Of a stretch of 41,311 nucleotides of DNA, positions 6,637 through 14,003 are shown piece after piece. The notes below the pieces were generated by a model that was given only the letters and a program-made list of their open reading frames with translations, was not told where the DNA came from and ran no database searches. The stretch lies in assembly GCA_022425195.1 (NCBI GenBank), contig JAKMFX010000009.1, positions 1 through 41,311 of the forward strand. The letters run 5' to 3'. This stretch comes from Flavobacteriales bacterium. GTDB taxonomy: Bacteria; Bacteroidota; Bacteroidia; Flavobacteriales; UBA7430. Made by a program: the position numbers and the translations under genes. The first letter of the stretch is position 1. Every line of letters begins with the position of its first letter.

Positions 6637-9087
6637 CTAAAGACTTTTCGCGCCCCTCACCTTTTGATTTGTCAGGGCTTGATCAACAACCTGCATCATA
6701 TCTTTAACATAACTAAAGGTTAAGCCTTTCAAATAATCAGGTTTGATTTCCAATATATCTTTTTCATTATCCTGACAAAGGATGATTTCTTTAATCCCTG
6801 CTCGCTTAGCCGCAAGTATTTTTTCCTTAATTCCCCCAACAGGAAGCACCTTTCCTCTCAGGGTAATCTCACCACTCATCGCCAAACTCTTTTTCACCTT
6901 TCTCTGAGAGAATAAAGAGGCTAAAGACGTTAGCATTGTAATCCCAGCCGAAGGGCCGTCTTTGGGGACAGCACCCTCAGGCACATGAATATGAATGTCA
7001 CATTTATGAAAAACGTCTGGTTTTAAACCAAACTTATCATGATTGGATTTGATGAACTCCAAAGCCAAACGAGCAGACTCTTTCATGACTTTACCCAGGT
7101 TTCCCGTAAGGGTCAATGATCCTTTCCCAGGGCTCAAACTGGACTCAATAAACAGTATGCTTCCCCCTACTGAGGTCCAGGCCAAACCCGTCACCACTCC
7201 AGCAACGTCATTACTTTGGTACTTATCCTTACTAAAACGGTGCGCGCCAAGGATCTCAACAATAGTATCCCTAGTAAACTTTGGCTCATACGATTTCTCC
7301 ATGGCAATACTCTTCGCTGCAAAACGAACGAGTTTGGCCAATTTCTTATCTAAGCCTCGAACGCCTGACTCACTTGTGTAACCTTCAATAACTTGTTCAA
7401 AAAGCTTTTTACCAAGCTTTACAGCATCTAAGCCCAATCCGTGCTCATTCAGTTGTTTAGGCAACAAGTGTCTTTTTGATATTTGCACCTTCTCCTCCAT
7501 GGTGTAACCACTGATATCAATGATTTCCATACGATCTCTCAAGGCAGGTTGAATGGTATTGAGAGAATTGGCGGTAGCCACAAACATTACTTTAGACAAA
7601 TCATAGCCCATTTCTAGATAATTATCATGAAATGACCCATTTTGCTCGGGGTCTAAAACTTCCAACAACGCAGAAGAAGGGTCTCCCTGACTCCCGATGG
7701 CCAATTTATCAATCTCATCAAGTACAAATACAGGATTAGAAGTCCCTGCTTTCTTTATGGACTGAACAATTCTACCTGGCATAGCCCCTATATATGTTTT
7801 ACGGTGTCCACGGATCTCAGATTCATCTCTCAAACCACCCAGACTCATGCGCACATATTCTCTTCCTAAAGCTTCGGCAATTGACTTACCCAGGGAAGTT
7901 TTACCGACCCCAGGAGGTCCATACAAACACAAGATTGGAGATTTCATATCTCCTTTTAATTTTAAAACGGCTAGATGTTCAAGAATCCGTTCTTTCACTT
8001 TTTCAAGACCATAGTGGTCTTTATCTAACACCTTTTCAGCTCTATTTAAGTCAAATTGATCCTTAGAATAGTGATCCCAGGGTAGATCTAATACCGTCTC
8101 AATATAATTGCGCTGAATAGAATAATCGGGAACTTGAGGGTTGAGACGTTGGAGCTTTTTCAAGTCTTTTTCTACTTGCTCTCCCACCTCTTTAGACCAC
8201 TTTTTAGCCCGAGCTCTTTTTCGCATTTCCTCAACTTCTTCATGATGAGAATTCCCACCAAGTTCTTCTTGAATTTGCTTGAGCTGTTGATTTAAAAAAT
8301 ATTCTCTTTGTTGTTCATCAATATCTACACGCACCTTATCCTGAATCTCATTCTTCATTTGAATCATGTTTATTTCATGGTTCAAATGAATCAGGGATGT
8401 TTTGGTTCGCTCTTCAAGGTTTGGCTGTTCTAATAACTTTTGCTTCTCCTTGACATCAATGTTCATATTGGAAGCCACAAAATTTACCAGAAAGGAATCA
8501 CTCTCAATATTTTTGATGGCAAAAGAAGCTTCGGATGGGATGTTGGGCGAGTCTTTGATGATTTGTAATGCTACATCTTTAACACTTTCAACAAGTGCAG
8601 CAAACTCTTTATCTCCTTTATTGGGCTTAGTCTCGTGAAAAGAGGAAACAATCGCCTTAAAATAGGGGTCTTCTTGGGTGAATTCTTGAATGTCAAATCG
8701 TTTTTGACCCTGGATAATAACAGTGGTATTCCCATCAGGCATTCGGAAGATGCGCAAAATTTTAGCCACGGTTCCGGTAATGTTCAAGTCCTCAACTTTA
8801 GGATCCTCAACTTTGGCATCTTTTTGTGCGACAACACCAATGATCTTATTCCCTTCATTCGCATCCTTGATCAACTTGATGGATTTATCCCTACCCACAG
8901 TGATAGGGATGACAACACCTGGGAAAAGTACCGTATTTCTAAGGGGTAATACACCAAGGACATCGGGCATTGCTTCCGCGTTCAGTCTTTCTTCGTCTTC
9001 TTCGGTCATTAATGGAATCAATTCTGCTTCCTGATCGATCACACTAGAAAGTGAAAGCTGATCTAATATCTTTATTTTTGTATCCAT
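6637..9087 (-). CDS. lon: ATP-dependent Lon protease
   Basis: An 816-residue LonA-type AAA+ serine protease that degrades misfolded and regulatory proteins in the cytoplasm. An N-terminal substrate-binding LON domain starts with LGVLPLRNTVLFPGVVIPI near residue 45. A coiled-coil central region follows, then Walker A GPPGVGKT at 390-397 and a C-terminal protease domain with catalytic Ser713 in PKDGPSAGITM and Lys756 in GGIKEK. All catalytic elements are intact. It converges on dnaN across the shared terminator. The ~100 nt upstream show no clear -7 consensus, and no heat-shock element could be recognised. Confidence 0.97.
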   Translation of the reverse strand: MDTKIKILDQLSLSSVIDQEAELIPLMTEEDEERLNAEAMPDVLGVLPLRNTVLFPGVVIPITVGRDKSIKLIKDANEGNKIIGVVAQKDAKVEDPKVEDLNITGTVAKILRIFRMPDGNTTVIIQGQKRFDIQEFTQEDPYFKAIVSSFHETKPNKGDKEFAALVESVKDVALQIIKDSPNIPSEASFAIKNIESDSFLVNFVASNMNIDVKEKQKLLEQPNLEERTKTSLIHLNHEINMIQMKNEIQDKVRVDIDEQQREYFLNQQLKQIQEELGGNSHHEEVEEMRKRARAKKWSKEVGEQVEKDLKKLQRLNPQVPDYSIQRNYIETVLDLPWDHYSKDQFDLNRAEKVLDKDHYGLEKVKERILEHLAVLKLKGDMKSPILCLYGPPGVGKTSLGKSIAEALGREYVRMSLGGLRDESEIRGHRKTYIGAMPGRIVQSIKKAGTSNPVFVLDEIDKLAIGSQGDPSSALLEVLDPEQNGSFHDNYLEMGYDLSKVMFVATANSLNTIQPALRDRMEIIDISGYTMEEKVQISKRHLLPKQLNEHGLGLDAVKLGKKLFEQVIEGYTSESGVRGLDKKLAKLVRFAAKSIAMEKSYEPKFTRDTIVEILGAHRFSKDKYQSNDVAGVVTGLAWTSVGGSILFIESSLSPGKGSLTLTGNLGKVMKESARLALEFIKSNHDKFGLKPDVFHKCDIHIHVPEGAVPKDGPSAGITMLTSLASLFSQRKVKKSLAMSGEITLRGKVLPVGGIKEKILAAKRAGIKEIILCQDNEKDILEIKPDYLKGLTFSYVKDMMQVVDQALTNQKVRGAKSL

Positions 9088-9193
9088 AGTCTTTGTTGAG
9101 GAGTGTGCTTATTTTGCTAACAAACTCGTTGGTAAACTAATAGGCAAGGGTTATGCCAAAAGGAAAAACTGACAAAAGGTCGCACTTATCAAT

Positions 9194-10369
9194 TCATCGA
9201 CGGTAATCTTCGGACAATTCGAAAACTTTTGTCAGTATAGATTGTTCTCTGTCATCGAAAACTACACCTCTTCGCTGCATGACTTTTTGAGCAACTTCAA
9301 AGGCTTTTTTGGTTTGATAGGTCGACTGACCCTGAGCCCCACCCCATGAAAAGGAAGGAATGAAATTTCGAGGGAAGCCAGAACCAAAAATATTGGCACT
9401 TACGCCTACAACAGTCCCTGTATTAAACATGGTGTTGATACCACATTTCGAGTGATCTCCCATGATGAGTCCACAAAACTGTAATCCGGTAGGTGAAAAC
9501 CTACCTGTAGCATAATTCCAAAGACGGACCTCTGCGTAATTATTCTTTAGATTTGAAGTGTTTGAGTCAGCTCCTATATTACACCAATCTCCCAGTACAG
9601 CATTTCCAAGAAAACCGTCATGCCCTTTATTTGAATATCCAAAGATAACGACATTATTAAGCTCTCCCCCAACTTTAGAATGAGGGCCTACAGTAGTGGG
9701 GCCATAAATTTTAGCCCCTAATTTTGTTTGTGAAGATTCACACAGAGCAAATGGGCCTCTAATGATAGAACCTTCCATGACTTCGGCATCTTTTGCGATA
9801 TAAACAGGACCAGATGTAGCATTTATGATCGCACAATTCAATTCAGCTCCCTCTTCAATAAAAAGATTCTCTTCACCTAATATCTGATTGGTAGCATTTG
9901 CTTTTTGAGACACCCTTCCCTTGGTCACCAATTCAAAATCAAGAGTTAGTTCGATACCATTGCACGAGAATATGTTCCATAAATTCTTTATGTGCGTGTA
10001 TGCAATATGAGAAATCAAATTTTCACAACTGGAGATCTCATGATGTTCTTGAGCTCTAAAAGCGATCACATTTCCAGCCTCATCTGACAAACATTGCATC
10101 TTCTTTAACTGGACTATTTCTTGAACCAATTGAGAATTAGGACAAACGGATCCATTGATCCAAATTGTATCTTCACCGGATTCAAAGGAGTACTTATCTT
10201 GCAAATAATCCACTGTTTTATATCCAGAAAACAGGATCTCATCTGGCATCCTTTTCCTCCATTTTTCAGCAATGGTAAGTATTCCAACTCTAAATTCAGC
10301 AACAGGTTTCGTATACGCTAAAGGCAAGAGGTTTACCCTGTTTTCATCGTCAAATAATAGATAGTTCAT
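9194..10369 (-). CDS. Bacteroidota-type GlmU-like sugar-phosphate nucleotidylyltransferase/acetyltransferase
   Basis: A 391-residue protein matching the 'alternative GlmU' family of Bacteroidota, proposed to make UDP-GlcNAc from glucosamine-1-phosphate. The first half (MNYLLFDDENRVNLLPLAYTKPVAEFR, seen in pieces) lacks the canonical nucleotidyltransferase LxAGxGTRM loop. The second half has left-handed beta-helix hexapeptide repeats (for example IFIEEGAELNCAIINATSGPVYIAKDAEVMEG in segments, then VVIFGYSNKGHDGFLGNAVLGDWCNIGADSN). It precedes no other envelope gene here; rpmE2 lies upstream on the same strand behind a terminator. Family membership is confident; the reaction is inferred from the family name only. 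Confidence 0.85.
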   Translation of the reverse strand: MNYLLFDDENRVNLLPLAYTKPVAEFRVGILTIAEKWRKRMPDEILFSGYKTVDYLQDKYSFESGEDTIWINGSVCPNSQLVQEIVQLKKMQCLSDEAGNVIAFRAQEHHEISSCENLISHIAYTHIKNLWNIFSCNGIELTLDFELVTKGRVSQKANATNQILGEENLFIEEGAELNCAIINATSGPVYIAKDAEVMEGSIIRGPFALCESSQTKLGAKIYGPTTVGPHSKVGGELNNVVIFGYSNKGHDGFLGNAVLGDWCNIGADSNTSNLKNNYAEVRLWNYATGRFSPTGLQFCGLIMGDHSKCGINTMFNTGTVVGVSANIFGSGFPRNFIPSFSWGGAQGQSTYQTKKAFEVAQKVMQRRGVVFDDREQSILTKVFELSEDYRR

Positions 10370-10502
10370 CGGTCTTAATTCTTAAAGTAGAAAGATACTA
10401 CTATTTCCCTATTCATTTACGCACAACTGACGTTTAGCTGAAATCTATGTGTGCTTTGGCCTTAACATGAAAAACGGCTGAACAAAATCGAAAATTATGC
10501 GC

Positions 10503-10533
10503 AAAAAAAAAGAACTCTGTAAACAGAGTTCTT
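10503..10533 (-). terminator. Rho-independent terminator of rpmE2
   Basis: On the minus strand AAGAACTCTGT and ACAGAGTTCTT (+ strand 10510-10520 and 10523-10533) form an 11-bp hairpin with a very short loop, followed by a T run (the A run at 10503-10511). It lies just after the rpmE2 stop and separates it from the alt-glmU gene. Confidence 0.88.
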
Positions 10534-10555
10534 ATATAAATGGGGCAAGTAAATG

Positions 10556-10807
10556 TTATTTTGAAAACTTCGCGTAACGATTTTTAAACTTATCGATACG
10601 ACCGGCTGTATCTACCAACTTCATCTTACCGGTGTAAAAAGGGTGAGAAGTATTGGTGATTTCACGTTTGATTAATGGGTATTCATCACCATCAATGGTA
10701 ATTGTCTCTTTGGTGGCAGCACAAGATTTAGTTATAAAAGTTTCGCCGTTAGACATATCTTTTACTGCAACTAATCTGTAATCTTCTGGGTGAATTCCGC
10801 TTTTCAT
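10556..10807 (-). CDS. rpmE2: Ribosomal protein bL31, type B
   Basis: An 83-residue bL31 of the zinc-independent B type: MKSGIHPEDYRLVAVKDM at the start and TNTSHPFYTGKMKLVDTAGRIDKF towards the end, without the CxxC zinc ligands of type A. I place the start at the ATG at 10807, because family members begin at MK-GIHP. The 9-residue longer frame would need a TTG start at 10834 that lies inside the -7 promoter element. It is a component of the 50S subunit. Confidence 0.95.
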   Translation of the reverse strand: MKSGIHPEDYRLVAVKDMSNGETFITKSCAATKETITIDGDEYPLIKREITNTSHPFYTGKMKLVDTAGRIDKFKNRYAKFSK

Positions 10808-10831
10808 TTTCGTTCTGTATTTTTCAGGAGG

Positions 10832-10839
10832 CAAATATA
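10832..10839 (-). promoter_or_regulatory. -7 element of rpmE2
   Basis: On the minus strand TATATTTG matches TAnnTTTG, with TTTC (one mismatch to TTTG) 19 nt upstream (+ strand 10859-10862). The transcript would begin about 20 nt before the ATG at 10807, which rules out the longer TTG-initiated frame. Confidence 0.65.
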
Positions 10840-10935
10840 ATGTTTTTCATAAAAACGAGAAAGCATAAGCTGTTTTTTTCGAAATAATTTTACTTTCGAT
10901 TCGTTTCCTATCTTTACTCCCGCAAATACAATACT

Positions 10936-12408
10936 ATGAAGGCATTTTTTAGGATATCCTTACTGATACTCATTTCACTTTCTGCATGTCGAAAATCGAA
11001 CACGTATTTCGAAGGATCTACAAATTTAAGATTTTCTACAGACACTTTGTTATTTGACACGGTATTTACAACCGTAGGGAGTATCACCAAACGCGTTAAA
11101 GTATACAATGACTTAGACGAAGACCTCAAGATTGATGAAATCAAACTCGCGGGAACAGCTGACAGCCCTTATCGTCTTAATATTGATGGTCTCGAAGCAA
11201 ATATTGCCAATGATGTAGTATTGCGCGCCAAAGACAGCCTCCACATATTCGTGGAGGTAACCATTGACCCCAACGACAGTAACCAGCCTCACATTCATAC
11301 AGATTCTATTACCTTTCTCACCAATGGCAAACAACAAGATTTAGATTTAGTTGCTTGGGGCCAAGATGCACACTTTTATTACGGGAACTCATTTCTGGTG
11401 TATGAAAATCAAGACCCAAACCTTCCCGATGACACCATTTACTTTCACAGCATAACACAGCCTACAAATTGGAACGATGACAAACCTCATGTCATTTATG
11501 GGAATCTTTTTGTTCACCTTGGGGGAGAACTCAACATCCTTGCCGGAACTCAAGTACACCTTCATCATAATGCAAACATCATTGTACTTGAAGAATCCAG
11601 TTTAAAAATTCGTGGAGAAATCTCAAACCCTGTACTGGTAAGTAGCGATCGCCTGGATGAATACTACAAAGACATCCCTGGGCAATGGGGTAGAATCTGG
11701 CTGGCTGGAGGAAGCTCTAATAACATCATTGAAAATGCAACGATAAAAAATGGGAACATCGGTTTATACGTAGATACAGTAGCCAACAGTTATGAACCTA
11801 ATTTAACTTTAAAAAATACTATTATTTCAAACCATAGTATGTATGGTATTCGTGCCTACTCGAGTAAGATTAAAGCCTCAAATTGCCAAATTAACGACAA
11901 CGGCATTCACGACTTGTATTTATTTGCAGGGGGAGATTATCGTTTTAGTCATTGTACTTTTGCTAACTATAATGCGGGACACGCCTACCCTTCCCTTCGA
12001 ATGAGTAATTACTATGAGGATGCAAATGGAAACGAAGAAGTAAGACCCATGGTTCGAGCTAATTTCGAAAATTGCATTATTTATGGGACTATAGAAAGTG
12101 AAATAGCTGTCGAAAGTAGCTTTAATGCCCCCTTCAATTTTAAATTCAAAAACTGTTTGATAAAGCTTAAAGAATCGAATTACGACCTTTCAAACACCTC
12201 TTATTTCGAAAATAACATTATCAACGAAAGCCCTAAGTTCATTCAAACTATGAATGCCTATGAATATAATTATGAATTAGACGCTCTATCTCCTGCTCAA
12301 AATTCCGGTGCCTTGAGCACAGCCAATCGGTTTCGGAAAGATTTTTATGGCAACTACAGAACTAACGATGAAGGTCCTGACATAGGGGCCTACGAACGAG
12401 TAGAGTGA
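10936..12408 (+). CDS. Predicted lipoprotein with right-handed beta-helix region
   Basis: A 490-residue exported protein. The N-terminus has a signal peptide with lipobox LSAC (lipidated Cys at 18) followed by polar RKSN. Residues about 30-145 look like an immunoglobulin-like DUF1573/choice-of-anchor domain (LLFDTVFTTVGSITKRVKVYN, LHIFVEVTIDP). From about 180 on there are parallel beta-helix-like coils (NIIENATIKNGNIGLYV, LKNTIISNHSMYGIRAYSSKIKASNCQINDNG in segments), and the end reads DIGAYERVE, a typical closing of beta-helix secreted proteins. Catalytic residues are not recognisable. It is probably anchored in the outer membrane; its function is unknown. It converges on the ZIP gene with only 8 nt between stops. 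Confidence 0.75.
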   Translation: MKAFFRISLLILISLSACRKSNTYFEGSTNLRFSTDTLLFDTVFTTVGSITKRVKVYNDLDEDLKIDEIKLAGTADSPYRLNIDGLEANIANDVVLRAKDSLHIFVEVTIDPNDSNQPHIHTDSITFLTNGKQQDLDLVAWGQDAHFYYGNSFLVYENQDPNLPDDTIYFHSITQPTNWNDDKPHVIYGNLFVHLGGELNILAGTQVHLHHNANIIVLEESSLKIRGEISNPVLVSSDRLDEYYKDIPGQWGRIWLAGGSSNNIIENATIKNGNIGLYVDTVANSYEPNLTLKNTIISNHSMYGIRAYSSKIKASNCQINDNGIHDLYLFAGGDYRFSHCTFANYNAGHAYPSLRMSNYYEDANGNEEVRPMVRANFENCIIYGTIESEIAVESSFNAPFNFKFKNCLIKLKESNYDLSNTSYFENNIINESPKFIQTMNAYEYNYELDALSPAQNSGALSTANRFRKDFYGNYRTNDEGPDIGAYERVE

Positions 12409-12416
12409 TTCATATA

Positions 12417-13247
12417 CTATCCTAATGAGACATCTAAAATCATCATGACGACAAAGCCGATGATAAAACCAATGGTAGAGGTATCGGTATACTTATCCAA
12501 TTGAGTTTCAGGGACCACCTCTTCGATAACGACATAGATCATTGCTCCAGCTGCAAAAGCCAGTGCATAAGGCAATATAGGCAGTGCATAAACCACCATT
12601 AAAGCACCAGCGACTGCGGCTATAGGCTCTACAATTGCAGAAAGTTGACCAAACCAAAAACTTCTGAGCCTACTAACTCCTTGGCGACGTAAAGGCATCG
12701 ATACTGCAATCCCTTCCGGGAAATTCTGCAAGCCAATACCAATGGCTAAAGCCACGGCTCCAGCAATATCTGCACCCGGCATTCCGTGAGCAACTGCTCC
12801 AAAGAGAACTCCAACAGCAAGACCTTCAGGTATATTATGCAGGGTTATCGCTAAAACCAACAAAGTAGATCTTTGCCAATCTGTTTTGACCCCTTCAGCT
12901 TTAGATCGATCGAAATTAATATGAAGGTGTGGCATAAATTTATCCATACCATACAAAAAGAAAGCACCCATCAAAAAACCTACGGCTGCAGGGAACCAGT
13001 TGGGTAAATTAGGAGCAACATCAGGAGTCATTTCAATAGCCGGGGCTAACAAAGACCAATAAGAAGCAGCAATCATTACACCCCCTGTAAAACCTAATAA
13101 GCCATCTAACAATTGTCGTCTTAAGGTCTTTACGAAAAACACCATAGAAGCACCCAAAGCAGTCAAACCCCAAGTGAATAATGTAGCTAATAAGGCGCCT
13201 AGTACAGGATCAATACCTTCAAAAAATTGAACAATTTGGTCCATCAT
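12417..13247 (-). CDS. ZIP-family divalent metal transporter (GufA/ZupT-like)
   Basis: A 276-residue, about eight-helix inner-membrane ZIP permease. The binuclear metal site motifs HNIPEG (137-142) in helix 4 and QNFPEG (174-179) in helix 5 are intact, with a Glu near 207 in AIVEP. ZIP proteins take up Zn, Fe, Mn or Co; the substrate cannot be read from the sequence. The ATG overlaps the stop of the upstream MntR-like gene (ATGA), so regulator and transporter are co-translated. A TonB receptor is transcribed divergently from the other side of the regulator. The combination argues for manganese or iron uptake, although ZIPs are more often zinc importers. Confidence 0.92.
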   Translation of the reverse strand: MMDQIVQFFEGIDPVLGALLATLFTWGLTALGASMVFFVKTLRRQLLDGLLGFTGGVMIAASYWSLLAPAIEMTPDVAPNLPNWFPAAVGFLMGAFFLYGMDKFMPHLHINFDRSKAEGVKTDWQRSTLLVLAITLHNIPEGLAVGVLFGAVAHGMPGADIAGAVALAIGIGLQNFPEGIAVSMPLRRQGVSRLRSFWFGQLSAIVEPIAAVAGALMVVYALPILPYALAFAAGAMIYVVIEEVVPETQLDKYTDTSTIGFIIGFVVMMILDVSLG

Positions 13248-13900
13248 AACAAACTGATTAATATGTTTTTAGCCACATCAAGACTGATATGACTTTGTTT
13301 ACCATTAATTTTAACATCAAAGGAGTCATCAAATTCATTTACTTCAATGATTTCAACCTGAGCGCCAATGGAGATGCTTAATTTATCTAAGTATTTCAGG
13401 AAACTAGGCTCATCCATAACAACAGCGACTACCTTACCTCTTGATTTGATGGGTAATTCACTAAATGGAATCGCAAGAGATTTTGGAAAGATACCTTCAG
13501 CATTCGGAATTGGATCGCCATGGGGATCAAAAGATGGAAAATTTAAAAAGGCATCTAACTTACTGACAAGCTCCAAAGACTTAATGTGCTCTAACTGCTC
13601 AGCAATATCATGTACCTCATCCCATTTGAAGTTCAACTGATTTACCAAAAAAACCTCCCAAAGTCGATGCTTACGAACAATATGAACAGCATAACTACGC
13701 CCCTTTTCCGTTAGAGAAACCCCTTGGTATTTCACATAATGAATCCAACTCTTTTCAGAAAGCTTTTTCATCATGTCAGATACTGAAGATGCTTTGGTGC
13801 TCAACTCTTCAGCAATTGCATTGGTTGAAACACTCTTGCCGTTCTTTTGTGACAATTTCAATATTGCCTTGAGATAATTCTCTTCCGCCTGCGATAACAT
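13244..13900 (-). CDS. mntR: DtxR/MntR-family metal-dependent transcriptional repressor
   Basis: A 218-residue DtxR-family regulator with winged helix-turn-helix (about 1-65), metal-binding/dimerisation domain and a C-terminal FeoA-like SH3 domain (about 145-218). Metal-site residues align with MntR rather than DtxR: H78, E101, E104 and H105 (AEQLEH, where DtxR has a Cys at the E101 position). The N-terminal ligand position is N8 (EENYLK) where MntR has Asp and DtxR Met. When metal-loaded such proteins bind a palindrome; a fitting one lies at 13954-13969 between this gene and the TonB receptor. Family certain; Mn versus Fe specificity is inferred. Confidence 0.88.
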   Translation of the reverse strand: MLSQAEENYLKAILKLSQKNGKSVSTNAIAEELSTKASSVSDMMKKLSEKSWIHYVKYQGVSLTEKGRSYAVHIVRKHRLWEVFLVNQLNFKWDEVHDIAEQLEHIKSLELVSKLDAFLNFPSFDPHGDPIPNAEGIFPKSLAIPFSELPIKSRGKVVAVVMDEPSFLKYLDKLSISIGAQVEIIEVNEFDDSFDVKINGKQSHISLDVAKNILISLL

Positions 13901-13918
13901 ACTAAATATTTATACTTG

Positions 13919-13926
13919 CAAAAATA
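13919..13926 (-). promoter_or_regulatory. -7 element of the mntR-ZIP operon
   Basis: On the minus strand TATTTTTG matches TAnnTTTG and ends 18 nt before the mntR ATG. The dyad at 13954-13969 sits 28-43 bp further upstream, at or just upstream of the -33 region. Confidence 0.55.
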
Positions 13927-13953
13927 CTATTTTTAAATTAACCAGTAATAATT

Positions 13954-13969
13954 TTTAGACAAGTCTAAA
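13954..13969. promoter_or_regulatory. Candidate MntR-type operator palindrome
   Basis: TTTAGAC-AA-GTCTAAA: 7-bp perfect arms with a 2-nt centre, the geometry of DtxR/MntR family operators. It lies midway between the divergent mntR and TonB-receptor genes, 8 bp upstream of the receptor's -7 element, so binding would cover that promoter's spacer/-33 region and could also affect the mntR side. It is the only strong dyad in the 103-nt intergenic region. Confidence 0.72.
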
Positions 13970-13977
13970 TAAATATT

Positions 13978-13985
13978 TAAATTTG
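13978..13985 (+). promoter_or_regulatory. -7 element of the TonB-receptor gene
   Basis: TAAATTTG matches TAnnTTTG and lies 18 nt before the ATG at 14004. It overlaps the alternative TTG codon at 13983, so translation from that codon is unlikely. Confidence 0.65.
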
Positions 13986-14003
13986 CATAAATACTCTTGG
14001 TTT

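Noticed and set aside
10808-10834. TTG start extending bL31 by 9 codons
   Set aside because: It overlaps the -7 element, and bL31 family members start at MK-GIHP.
13983-14003. TTG start extending the TonB receptor by 7 codons
   Set aside because: The TTG lies inside the -7 element, so it would not be transcribed; the ATG at 14004 leads directly into a good signal peptide.
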